A stretch of 64,000 bases of DNA, from the NCBI RefSeq assembly GCF_012910705.2, contig NZ_WTVG02000040.1, positions 868,001 to 932,000 on the forward strand, written 5' to 3'. A model generated the notes under the pieces. It was not told the origin of the DNA. It searched no databases and saw only the letters and a program-made list of their open reading frames with translations. Source of the DNA: Aromatoleum anaerobium (lineage in GTDB: Bacteria; Pseudomonadota; Gammaproteobacteria; Burkholderiales; Rhodocyclaceae). Below, one piece after another: positions 24,971-31,851 of this stretch (positions within the stretch are counted from its first letter, which is position 1; each line of letters begins with the position of its first letter). The position numbers and the translations under genes were made by a program.

Positions 24971-25936
24971 ATGGCCTTCCCCGCCGACGACTACGACAAC
25001 CCGTGGAAAAGCGCCCTCGAACACGCATTTCCAGAATTCATCGCTTTCTACTTCCCCGACGCCCACCGCCGCATCGACTGGTCGCGCGGCCACGACTTTC
25101 TCGACCAGGAACTGCGCCAGGTCGTGCGCGACGCCGAACTCGGCCGCCGCCATGCCGACAAGCTCGTGCGCGTGCACGACCACGACGGCCGCGAGGACTG
25201 GGTCTATATCCACATCGAGATCCAGGGCCGCCGCGACAGCGGTTTTGAAAAGCGCATGTTCGTCTACAACTACCGTATCTTCGACCGCTACGACCGTCCC
25301 GTCGCGAGCCTCGCCGTGCTCGCCGACGACGATCCGCGCTGGCGCCCGGCGCGCTACGGCTTCGAACTCTTCGGCTGCCGCCACGCGCTCGACTTCCCCG
25401 TCGCCAAGCTCACCGATTTCGATTCCCGCGCCGACGCGCTCCTCGCCGACCCGAACCCGTTCGCCCTCGTCACCGCCGCCCACCTCCACACCGCCCGCAC
25501 GCGCCACGACCCGCAAAACCGCTTCGAGGCCAAGCGCCGCCTCGTCCGGCTGCTCTACGAGCGCGACTGGAACAAGCGGCGCATCCTCGAATTCTTCGGC
25601 GTGCTCGACTGGATGATGCGCCTGCCCAAAGAGCTCGAAACCAAACTGTGGCACGATATCGAAACCATTGAAGGAGAACGCAAAGTGAAATACGTCACCA
25701 GCGTCGAACGCCTCGCCCTCGAACGCGGCAAGCGGCAAGGGCTGGAGGAAGGATTGGAGGAAGGGCTGATCAAAGGCGAGCGGGGGGCGCTCGAACGTCT
25801 CCTCACTCGCCGCTTCGGGCCGCTGCCGCCGGCCGTTGCGGAGCGTCTCGAGAAGGCAACGGGCGAGCAGCTCGAACTGTGGCTGGACCGACTGCTCGAC
25901 GCGCGCACGCTCGACGATTTGTTCGTCGGGAATTGA
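24971..25936 (+). CDS. Rpn-family nuclease (PD-(D/E)XK) with DUF4351-like C-terminal domain, copy A
   Basis: A 321-aa protein. Residues about 1-235 form the Rpn/transposase-like nuclease domain with D63 (ADKLVRV) and E83-x-Q85 (IHIEIQGR), the ExQ variant of the PD-(D/E)XK site typical of Rpn proteins. A coiled stretch (GKRQGLEEGLEEGLIKGE, about 250-267) leads to a C-terminal DUF4351-like domain (LLTRRFGPLPPAVAERLEKA, ending DDLFVGN). Rpn proteins are DNA nucleases reported to be toxic and anti-phage. A GTG with AAGGAG 8 nt upstream lies inside the gene (25,685) and would give the C-terminal domain alone. Confidence 0.83.
   Translation: MAFPADDYDNPWKSALEHAFPEFIAFYFPDAHRRIDWSRGHDFLDQELRQVVRDAELGRRHADKLVRVHDHDGREDWVYIHIEIQGRRDSGFEKRMFVYNYRIFDRYDRPVASLAVLADDDPRWRPARYGFELFGCRHALDFPVAKLTDFDSRADALLADPNPFALVTAAHLHTARTRHDPQNRFEAKRRLVRLLYERDWNKRRILEFFGVLDWMMRLPKELETKLWHDIETIEGERKVKYVTSVERLALERGKRQGLEEGLEEGLIKGERGALERLLTRRFGPLPPAVAERLEKATGEQLELWLDRLLDARTLDDLFVGN
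25685..25936 (+). CDS. Internal in-frame small gene (RpnS-like) within copy A
   Basis: AAGGAG (25,671-25,676), 8 nt, then GTG at 25,685, in frame with the large gene (residue 239). Translation from here gives 83 aa starting (V/M)KYVTSVERLALERGKR. The identical start region precedes a free-standing 83-codon gene at 29,128, which is good evidence that it is used. By analogy with E. coli Rpn systems the small product would bind and block the large nuclease. Confidence 0.6.
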   Translation: MKYVTSVERLALERGKRQGLEEGLEEGLIKGERGALERLLTRRFGPLPPAVAERLEKATGEQLELWLDRLLDARTLDDLFVGN

Positions 25937-26016
25937 CAACGAGAGCACGCGAGCTCCCGTCGTTCGCGGCCTGCGCGCGAGCAGCACGACATTCCCGACC
26001 ATCGAAGGACAACCCC

Positions 26017-26538
26017 ATGGCGAAGTACATCACCAGCATTGAGCGCATCGGGCGCGTCGAAGGCAAGCGGGAAGCGATCCAGTATCTCCTTACTCGCCGC
26101 TTCGGGCCGCTGCCGCCGGCTGCTGCGGAGCGTGTCGCGCAGGCGAAGCGCGAGCAACTCGAACTCTGGCTGGATCGGTTGTTCGATGCGCGCACGCTCG
26201 ATGATTTGTTGGACCCGGATTCGCTGGATTACGGAGAAATGAGGTACACCACCAGCGTCGAGCGCCTCTCCTTCAATCGGGTGCTGCAAGAAGGATTTCA
26301 GGAAGAACTTCTGAAATCGCATCGGGAGGGATTTCGGAAAGGGTTCCTGGACGGGTTTCACCAGGGCCGGACCGAAGGCACCCGCAGCGTCCTCAGCCGC
26401 CTGCTCACTCGCGGTTTCGGGCCGCTCCCGACGGAGGTCGCTGAACGTCTGGGAAATGCCCCGGTCGAGCAACTCGAATGGTGGGCGGAGCAGATCGACA
26501 ACGCCCGCAAGCTCGACGACGTGTTCGTCGGAAGGTGA
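26017..26538 (+). CDS. Protein with two fused Rpn C-terminal (DUF4351-like) domains, copy A
   Basis: A 173-aa protein starting at the ATG of AKYITSIERIGRVEGKREA; CGAAGGA lies 11 nt upstream, so the ribosome-binding site is weakly spaced. It consists of two modules. Residues 1-65 end RTLDDLL and residues 75-173 begin MRYTTSVERL, pass through a coil (HREGFRKGFLDGFHQGRTEG) and end LDDVFVGR. Each module contains L(L)TRxFGPLP. There is no nuclease domain. It follows the copy A Rpn gene by 80 bp and would be a second, tandem-domain antitoxin-like or adaptor protein. An almost identical gene lies at 29,457-29,978. Confidence 0.72.
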   Translation: MAKYITSIERIGRVEGKREAIQYLLTRRFGPLPPAAAERVAQAKREQLELWLDRLFDARTLDDLLDPDSLDYGEMRYTTSVERLSFNRVLQEGFQEELLKSHREGFRKGFLDGFHQGRTEGTRSVLSRLLTRGFGPLPTEVAERLGNAPVEQLEWWAEQIDNARKLDDVFVGR

Positions 26539-26567
26539 AGCGCCGCCTTCGAAGCCGGGGGGGATAC

Positions 26568-26675
26568 TCCGGCTTCCGCCGCCTGCGAAATGTTGATGTT
26601 CAACGACTTCGCTTCGGCCAGCAGCGATTCGCCGAGCGTCACGTTCGTGCCCTGGCGCGCCGATCCCTTCGTTGT
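26568..26675 (-). pseudogene. ccdA-like antitoxin remnant, middle part
   Basis: The minus strand reads TTKGSARQGTNVTLGESLLA, then EAKSLNINISQAAEAG, the core of CcdA-type antitoxins (NVTLxESLLAEAKxLNINxSQAAEAG). No start codon precedes it, and it runs into the end of Rpn copy A. The missing N-terminus resembles the separate relic at 27,932-27,982. Confidence 0.6.
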
Positions 26676-26813
26676 CGGAACGCCAGCGTCGCAAGGTTTT
26701 CAGGCCGACCTTCCATCGGCCGGCAACCTGCTTCCGGTCATCACGGGGTAGCGCATCTTCTTCTCCAAGACTGATGACCCCATGACAACGCTGCTCGCCG
26801 CAGAAGCCAAGCC

Positions 26814-27320
26814 TTACGGCGTGACGCCAGCGGCGAACCGCTGCAAGCGCTCCCCCTCGGCCCGGGCCTCGGCCAGCAACTGGTTCCAGTCATCCGGCGG
26901 ATGGCCGCTTTCCAGCATCTTGCGAAACACCCGGTAGGCGTCGTCGCTGCTCTCATAGGCGCGCTTGGTATCCTCGTCGTTGACCCACGCGAACACGATC
27001 ACCTTGCCGGGCGCGTGGTACCGGAAGAAGAGCCGGTACTGCTGGAAGAATTTCGCCCGGAACCAGTGCTTGTGATCGTCGCCAAGGGTGCCGCCTTGGC
27101 GGTATTCAGGACGGGCCGGGTCTTGCGGGACGACGTCGAAAGCGAGCTTGGTGATCGCCGCAAGGCGCTTGCTGGCGTTCTTCTTGTTGTACCCGGTCGG
27201 ATCTTTCTGTTTCAAGGCCTCGACCTGATGCGCCAGCGCTTCAATCTGTGCGAGGAATAGCGGGTGGGCAAAGATCGTCCAGCCGTGAATGACCAGGGGC
27301 GCGTGCTTGCCCGTGCTCAT
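26814..27320 (-). CDS. yhaV: YhaV-type ribonuclease toxin
   Basis: A 168-aa RelE-superfamily toxin of the YhaV type: HGWTIFAHPLFLAQIEAL, KDPTGYNKKNASKRLAAI, DHKHWFRAKFFQQYRLFFRY, VIVFAWVNDEDTKRAYE and AYRVFRKMLESGHPPDDW match E. coli YhaV segment by segment. It would cleave RNA on ribosomes. The ATG overlaps the prlF stop by 4 bp, the normal antitoxin-first order of the family. Confidence 0.9.
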   Translation of the reverse strand: MSTGKHAPLVIHGWTIFAHPLFLAQIEALAHQVEALKQKDPTGYNKKNASKRLAAITKLAFDVVPQDPARPEYRQGGTLGDDHKHWFRAKFFQQYRLFFRYHAPGKVIVFAWVNDEDTKRAYESSDDAYRVFRKMLESGHPPDDWNQLLAEARAEGERLQRFAAGVTP

Positions 27321-27646
27321 TCATCGTCTGCTGACAGGGCAGCATCAAGATCGACCTCGATGCCACCGACCAGCGACTGGAGCCGTTGGACAAGGCCCGC
27401 ATCCACCGCCTGCAGGCGCTCGGGATGGCTGGCAATGTCGCGGGCCAGAAAGCCCAGGAACTGCCCGAGCACCGGGTCGTCACCTTCGTGGCTTGCAGCG
27501 CGGGTCAGCACCACCTCGCCACTGGGGCGGATGCTGTAGTGAATCTTGTCGCGCTTGCCCAGCCGCAGGGCGCGACGCACGGTTTCCGGCACCGTGGTTT
27601 GATAACGGTCGGTCAACGTGGATTCGACGTCGAGGGTGGCAGGCAT
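27317..27646 (-). CDS. prlF: PrlF-type (AbrB-fold) antitoxin
   Basis: A 109-aa antitoxin with an N-terminal swapped-hairpin AbrB domain (STLTDRYQTTVPETVRRALR, then IHYSIRPSGEVVLTRA), as in E. coli PrlF, and a C-terminal toxin-neutralising segment. It forms an operon with yhaV. Two TGCAT-based inverted repeats 29-73 bp upstream (27,675-27,719) are the likely autoregulatory operators. Confidence 0.88.
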   Translation of the reverse strand: MPATLDVESTLTDRYQTTVPETVRRALRLGKRDKIHYSIRPSGEVVLTRAASHEGDDPVLGQFLGFLARDIASHPERLQAVDAGLVQRLQSLVGGIEVDLDAALSADDE

Positions 27647-27674
27647 GGCGCTCTCCGGTCAAAGGATGGATGCC

Positions 27675-27719
27675 TTGCATGGTAATGCAACCACCTTGTC
27701 TGGTCAATGCATATGCATT
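27675..27719 (-). promoter_or_regulatory. Tandem TGCAT inverted repeats upstream of prlF-yhaV
   Basis: TTGCATGGTAATGCAA (27,675-27,690; 6-bp arms, 4-bp centre) and the perfect palindrome AATGCATATGCATT (27,706-27,719) share the half-site TGCAT and lie 29-73 bp before the prlF start. AbrB-like antitoxins repress their own operons through such repeats. The remaining part of the 27,647-28,113 gap holds only a ccdA relic and low-information sequence. Confidence 0.55.
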
Positions 27720-27931
27720 GTCTGCGGTTGCTGCCATCCTGTTCGGAGTTTCGGAGGGCGACTGGCTACCAGGGGGCGTATCGAACGCTGACCACCAGGT
27801 CCGACCGATGTCCGCCGAACCTCCGCCCTCAACCTCTTCGTCATGTCTGCCCTCCATGCAACTGTTTGTGTCGGGAACAGGGAACATGACGTCGCTGAGA
27901 ATGGGAAGTCAAATTGATTATGGAAGCGTGC

Positions 27932-27982
27932 TCGGAACCCGGTGCCCTTGCGCGCCGATCCCTTCGTTGCGATCGTTCTCAT
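27932..27982 (-). pseudogene. ccdA-like antitoxin remnant, N-terminal codons
   Basis: ATG then RTIATKGSARKGTGFR on the minus strand. TKGSARKGT aligns with TKGSARQGT of the ccdA-like relic at 26,568-26,675; after GT the two diverge. The frame continues only as unlikely sequence containing QFDFPFSATSCSLF, which has a weak echo (SQFDFAVSPGSYSLV) in the fragment at 30,845-31,188. Confidence 0.45.
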
Positions 27983-28113
27983 GGCAATTCTCTGATGAGA
28001 GATGTACGAATGTTGGCTTACATGTGCATGAATCGCACCAGCAGCGCGTTACATCGTGGCGACGCTTTCTGTCTATTGGTTTAACATAATCGCCTTTCAT
28101 CGCGAAAGCCCCC

Positions 28114-29103
28114 ATGGCCCTCCCCGCCGACGACTACGACAGCCCGTGGAAAAGCGCCGTCGAACACGCTTTTCCCGAATTCATCGCTTTCTACTTTCCC
28201 GACGCCGGCCGCCGCATTGACTGGTCGCGCGGGCACGACTTTCTCGACCAGGAACTGCGCCAGGTCGTGCGCGACGCCGAACTCGGCCGCCGCCATGTCG
28301 ACAAGCTCGTGCGCGTGCACGACCAGGACGGCCGCGAGGACTGGGTCTATATCCACATCGAGATCCAGGGCCGCCGCGACAGCGGTTTTGAAAAGCGCAT
28401 GTTCGTCTACAACTACCGCATCTTCGACCGCTACGACCGCCCCGTCGCGAGCCTCGCCGTGCTCGCCGACGACGATCCGCGCTGGCGCCCGGCGCGCTAC
28501 GGCTTCGAGCTCTTCGGCTGCCGCCACGCGCTCGACTTCCCCGTCGCCAAGCTCACCGATTTCGATTCCCGCGCCGACGCGCTCCTCGCCGACCCGAACC
28601 CTTTCGCCCTCGTCACCGCCGCCCACCTCCACACCGCCCGCACGCGCCACGACCCGCAAAACCGCTTCGAGGCCAAGCGCCGCTTGGTCCGGCTGCTCTA
28701 CGAGCGCGACTGGAACAAGCAGCGCATCCTCGAATTCTTCGGCGTGCTCGACTGGATGATGCGCCTACCCAAAGAGCTCGAAACCAAACTGTGGCACGAT
28801 ATCGAAACCATTGAAGGAGAACGCAAAGTGAAATACGTCACCAGCGTCGAACGCCTCGCCCTCGAACGCGGCAAGCGGGAAGGGCTAGAGGAAGGTCGTG
28901 AGGAAGGTCGTGAGGAAGGTCGTGAGAAAGGCCGCGCCGAAGGCGGAAGCGCGCTGCTCGGCCGCCTGCTCGCACGCCGCTTCGGGCCGCTGCCGAAACC
29001 CGTCACCGAGCGCCTTGCCCGTGCCACGACGGATCAGCTCGAAGTATGGGCCGAGCGCGTGCTCGATGCGCGCACGCTTGAGGACGTCTTCGTGGAGAAC
29101 TGA
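28114..29103 (+). CDS. Rpn-family nuclease with variant C-terminal domain, copy B
   Basis: A 329-aa protein. The first about 255 residues are almost identical to copy A (nuclease site D63, E83-x-Q85). The C-terminal domain differs: a charged coil of GREE repeats (about 257-273), then LLARRFGPLPKPVTERLARA ending DVFVEN. An internal AAGGAG and GTG (28,828) would give a 91-aa RpnS-like product. The same C-terminal text survives as a relic at 21,371-21,457. Expected to be a toxic or anti-phage DNA nuclease held in check by the small product. Confidence 0.83.
   Translation: MALPADDYDSPWKSAVEHAFPEFIAFYFPDAGRRIDWSRGHDFLDQELRQVVRDAELGRRHVDKLVRVHDQDGREDWVYIHIEIQGRRDSGFEKRMFVYNYRIFDRYDRPVASLAVLADDDPRWRPARYGFELFGCRHALDFPVAKLTDFDSRADALLADPNPFALVTAAHLHTARTRHDPQNRFEAKRRLVRLLYERDWNKQRILEFFGVLDWMMRLPKELETKLWHDIETIEGERKVKYVTSVERLALERGKREGLEEGREEGREEGREKGRAEGGSALLGRLLARRFGPLPKPVTERLARATTDQLEVWAERVLDARTLEDVFVEN
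28828..29103 (+). CDS. Internal in-frame small gene (RpnS-like) within copy B
   Basis: AAGGAG (28,814-28,819), 8 nt, then GTG at 28,828 in frame with the large gene. The product is 91 aa: KYVTSVER start, GREE-repeat coil, DUF4351-like end. It differs from the copy A small product in coil length and in the last about 60 residues, so the two toxins may have non-interchangeable inhibitors. Confidence 0.58.
   Translation: MKYVTSVERLALERGKREGLEEGREEGREEGREKGRAEGGSALLGRLLARRFGPLPKPVTERLARATTDQLEVWAERVLDARTLEDVFVEN
28891..28926 (+). repeat. Three perfect 12-bp repeats in the Rpn coil
   Basis: GAAGGTCGTGAG occurs three times in a row, each unit coding for four residues (EGRE). It lies in the helical linker just after the internal start of the small gene. 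Slippage keeps the frame and changes helix length by four residues per unit. Confidence 0.9.
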
Positions 29104-29127
29104 TTCCCGCGGGAAGGAGAACGCAAA

Positions 29128-29379
29128 GTGAAATACGTCACCAGCGTCGAACGCCTCGCCCTCGAACGCGGCAAGCGGGAAGGGCTGGAGGAAGGATTGG
29201 AGGAAGGGCTGATCAAAGGCGAGCGGGGGGCGCTCGAACGTCTCCTTACTCGCCGCTTCGGGCCGCTGCCGCCGGCCGTTGCGGAGCGTCTCGAGAAGGC
29301 AACGGGCGAGCAGCTCGAACTGTGGCTGGATCGACTGCTCGACGCGCGCACGCTCGACGATTTGTTCGTCGGGAATTGA
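29128..29379 (+). CDS. Stand-alone RpnS-like gene
   Basis: An 83-aa protein with GTG start at 29,128 and AAGGAG at 29,114-29,119. It differs by one residue (GKRE against GKRQ) from the C-terminal domain that copy A carries fused to its nuclease. No nuclease domain is present. It begins 24 bp after the stop of the copy B Rpn gene and repeats that gene's internal start region. Its existence as a free gene supports use of the internal starts. Confidence 0.72.
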   Translation: MKYVTSVERLALERGKREGLEEGLEEGLIKGERGALERLLTRRFGPLPPAVAERLEKATGEQLELWLDRLLDARTLDDLFVGN

Positions 29380-29456
29380 CAGCGAGATCACGCGAGCTCA
29401 CGTCGTTCGCGGCCTGCTCGGAAGCAGCGCTACATTCCCGGCTATCGAAGGACCCC

Positions 29457-29978
29457 ATGGCGAAGTACATCACCAGCATTGAGCGCATCGGGCGCGTCGA
29501 AGGCAAGCGGGAAGCGATCCAGTATCTCCTTACTCGCCGCTTCGGGCCGCTCCCGCCGGCTGCTGCGGAGCGTGTCGCGCAGGCGAAGCGCGAGCAACTC
29601 GAACTCTGGCTGGATCGGTTGTTCGATGCGCGCACGCTCGATGATTTGTTGGACCCGGATTCGCTGGATTACGGAGAAGTGGGGTACACCACCAGCGTCG
29701 AGCGCCTCCCCTTCAATCGGGTGCTGCAAGAAGGATTTCAGGAAGAACTTCTGAAGTCGCATCGGGAGGGATTTCGGAAAGGGTTCCTGGACGGGTTTCA
29801 CCAGGGCCGGACCGAAGGCACCCGCAGCGTCCTCAGCCGCCTGCTCACTCGCGGTTTCGGGCCGATCCCGACGGAGGTCGCTGAACGTCTGGGAAATGCC
29901 CCGGTCGAGCAACTCGAATGGTGGGCCGAGCAGATCGACAACGCCCGCAAGCTCGACGACGTGTTCGTCGGAAGGTGA
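29457..29978 (+). CDS. Protein with two fused Rpn C-terminal domains, copy B
   Basis: A 173-aa near-identical twin of the gene at 26,017-26,538. Differences are few: at the inner module start the codon is GTG (EVGYTTS) instead of ATG (EMRYTTS), and one FGPLP is FGPIP. The twin position after the Rpn genes is kept in both arrays. The 216 bp that follow, up to the next gene, show no clear feature. Confidence 0.72.
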   Translation: MAKYITSIERIGRVEGKREAIQYLLTRRFGPLPPAAAERVAQAKREQLELWLDRLFDARTLDDLLDPDSLDYGEVGYTTSVERLPFNRVLQEGFQEELLKSHREGFRKGFLDGFHQGRTEGTRSVLSRLLTRGFGPIPTEVAERLGNAPVEQLEWWAEQIDNARKLDDVFVGR

Positions 29979-30194
29979 AGCGCCGCCTTCGAAGCCGCGC
30001 TCTTCCGCAGCGGCCGGTTCTTCCTTTGCGCCCTTTGCTTCTGACCGCGTCGCGGCTCGATCCCACGGCGAGCGTTCCCCGTGAATCCGCGGCAGTTCCT
30101 GCGGGTTTCGGCGATAACCCCCGCCCCCTCCCTCAAGCTGTTCGTCGGGAACTGGGCCGATTCGTTCGCCCCGCCTCGGGCCTGAGAGACGCGC

Positions 30195-30860
30195 CTAGAC
30201 CTTCTTGGCTCGGGTTGCCCGCTGCCGCTCCTGCATGACCAGTACGACTCCGGGGGAAACTCGCGCCTTCCGGCCCTGGAACCGTCTGGCCTCTTCAGGG
30301 AACACCCAGGCGAGTGCATCGTATTCGACTTGCTTTTGGACGTCGTTCAGCCAGGAATCCAGAGCCTCATCGACTGTATCGACTTCCTTCAGCGGCATTC
30401 TCGGCATAACAAAGCACGCCGCCACGCGCTTGTCACCTTCGCTGCGATGGAGTTGCCCCGCATCGCGCCAGGCCTCGGTGAATTGCGCGTCGAGCCTGTT
30501 CAAATTTTGGGAAACACGCTTACCCATGTTCTGCCGCGTCTGTTTGGCCTCGAACGCGAACGACATGCCTTCTTCGTCCTTGTTCAGGAGATACAGATCA
30601 CAGCGTCCGTTCCTGGGCTGGCCCTGAACACAGCGCTTGCTCGTGGAGTATTCCTCCAGCGCCAGCCATCCTTTGGTTCTCCACGCCGCGCCCGCCAGCA
30701 CGCCAACGTTTGCGCGTTCCGTATAGGACCAACACGCATCCTCCTCGAATGCGTTCGTATATTCCTCCACCGTCTTGATCCAGTTCCGAAGCACCGGCTC
30801 CAGCGGTCGCAGGCCGCTTCCGTCCCGAAAACGAATTCCCCAACTCAAACCTCCGGCCAT
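30195..30860 (-). CDS. Hypothetical protein, possibly nuclease-like
   Basis: A 221-aa protein with a GGAGGG box 7 nt before its ATG, which supports expression. No signal or membrane segment. I do not recognise a family. The segment RCDLYLLN followed by SFAFEAKQ resembles the D...ExK core of PD-(D/E)XK nucleases, and conserved-looking WS(Y)TERANVGVLAGAAWR precedes it. The location in an island of defence and toxin genes fits a nuclease-like role, but this is inference. Confidence 0.6.
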   Translation of the reverse strand: MAGGLSWGIRFRDGSGLRPLEPVLRNWIKTVEEYTNAFEEDACWSYTERANVGVLAGAAWRTKGWLALEEYSTSKRCVQGQPRNGRCDLYLLNKDEEGMSFAFEAKQTRQNMGKRVSQNLNRLDAQFTEAWRDAGQLHRSEGDKRVAACFVMPRMPLKEVDTVDEALDSWLNDVQKQVEYDALAWVFPEEARRFQGRKARVSPGVVLVMQERQRATRAKKV

Positions 30861-31188
30861 TCTTCACCCTCCGTGTAACTTATTGTGACGAGAGAATATG
30901 ACCCGGGCGAGACAGCGAAGTCAAATTGGCTATGTGAAGCGGAGGAGGAAGCGCACCAAGGGCGGCCATCCCGGTATTTCGTGTGAGCAGCATCGCCACG
31001 GCGCAGCAACGAGAGTTCGCTCGCCTCCAACGCGGCCACGCACGCCTTCTCCAGCCAAGCAGGGCTTCGGTGGGGCGATCCAGGGTGTAGTAGTGCTTCG
31101 GCGAGCACGGCGAGCAGCGTGACCTTCTCGCCGAAACGGGCAATCTCATCCTGGGCTTGCACAGCCAGGTCAACAAGTCCCGATTCAG
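30845..31188 (-). other. Open frame, probable gene fragment
   Basis: The frame is open from just after the TPR gene stop and reads ESGLVDLAVQAQDEIARFGE, then KVTLLAVLAEALLHPGSPHR and AWLEKACVAALEASELSLLR, a helical, protein-like start that later turns into low-complexity text and ends over the start of the 221-aa gene. A possible start is the ATG at 31,162. It may be the remainder of the gene that once followed the TPR domain. I see nothing else in this 330-bp stretch. Confidence 0.3.
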
Positions 31189-31623
31189 CTAAGGTGTGTT
31201 AGCCAAGTCCGGCCGGGTTGCCCAAGTAACGGAAATGCGTGCTTCCAGCAAATCCGCGTCCTCCCCGTCCAGCCCAGCCGAGCGCCCGGTTAACATCACC
31301 TGTAGCGCGTCATCCGCCCGGCCCACAGCGAGCAGGGCGTCGGCAAAACTCAGCCAGCATTGCCGGTTCTGCGGCTGCGCCTCCAGCGCCGCTTGGAACC
31401 AGGGCAAGGCGGCCAGCGGATTGCTGCACTGCATCTGCACACATCCCAAATTATGCAAGGCATCGGGATGGGCAGGCTCCGCCTGCACAATCGCCAGGTA
31501 CAGGCGCTCGGCATCGATCAGGCGCCCTTCCTGGTGCGCGGCCACCGCTTGCTGCAAGGCCTGGCGGGTTGTCAGGCTGGCAACAGGCGCGGAGGTACCT
31601 GTTTCGAGTGTCACGGAAGGCAT
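31189..31623 (-). CDS. TPR protein, probably truncated
   Basis: A 144-aa protein (ATG at 31,623) with about three tetratricopeptide repeats: ALQQAVAAHQEGRLIDAERL, HPDALHNLGCVQMQCSNPLA and CWLSFADALLAVGRADDALQ. Next to flagellin genes such TPR units usually open long TPR-glycosyltransferases that modify flagellin; here the frame ends after about 144 residues with no catalytic domain. It is divergent from fliC. It is probably a remnant at the edge of the accessory island. Confidence 0.6.
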   Translation of the reverse strand: MPSVTLETGTSAPVASLTTRQALQQAVAAHQEGRLIDAERLYLAIVQAEPAHPDALHNLGCVQMQCSNPLAALPWFQAALEAQPQNRQCWLSFADALLAVGRADDALQVMLTGRSAGLDGEDADLLEARISVTWATRPDLANTP

Positions 31624-31729
31624 GGGCACTCCATACGATGATTCGAAAGGCTGGATGATACCGGGAACGCGACCGCCCACCGAGACATCACGATCGCAAT
31701 CAGCTCGCATGAAGTCCACGAGAAATGCC

Positions 31730-31756
31730 TAAAGATTCTCGTGCCGTCGTCGTAAA
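31730..31756 (+). promoter_or_regulatory. Sigma-28 (FliA) promoter of fliC
   Basis: TAAAGATT (31,730-31,737), 11 bp, then GTCGTAAA (31,749-31,756). This matches TAAAGTTT-N11-GCCGATAA at 7/8 and 5/8 positions with exact spacing. It implies a leader of about 90 nt before the fliC start, usual for class 3 flagellin genes. Confidence 0.65.
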
Positions 31757-31851
31757 TGGAGCCAAGAGCACAGCAATTGCTCGGCGCCCGCCGAATCAAG
31801 CGTTGATCCGACCGGGCACGTGACCCCACCTGACATACCCAGGAGACCATC

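Larger units (their letters stand above)
24971..26557 (+). repeat. Copy A of a duplicated Rpn gene array
   Basis: From the ATG at 24,971 to 26,557 the sequence is nearly identical to parts of copy B (28,114-29,997); the shared text ends abruptly after GAAGCCG in both. Copy A has one large Rpn gene whose C-terminal domain equals the stand-alone small gene of copy B, plus the double-domain gene. It can be derived from copy B by deletion between the two AGGAGAACGCAAAGTG start regions. Confidence 0.85.
28114..29997 (+). repeat. Copy B of the duplicated Rpn gene array
   Basis: Holds a large Rpn gene, a stand-alone small C-terminal gene and the double-domain gene. It is nearly identical to copy A from the first ATG, differs where copy A lacks the block between the first and second AGGAGAACGCAAAGTG, and ends at the same base (GAAGCCG). 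The two copies are in direct orientation 1.5 kb apart. Confidence 0.85.

Noticed and set aside
24887-26694. Long minus-strand frames over the Rpn array
   Set aside because: They run exactly antisense to conserved Rpn domains and repeat in both copies only because the DNA is duplicated.
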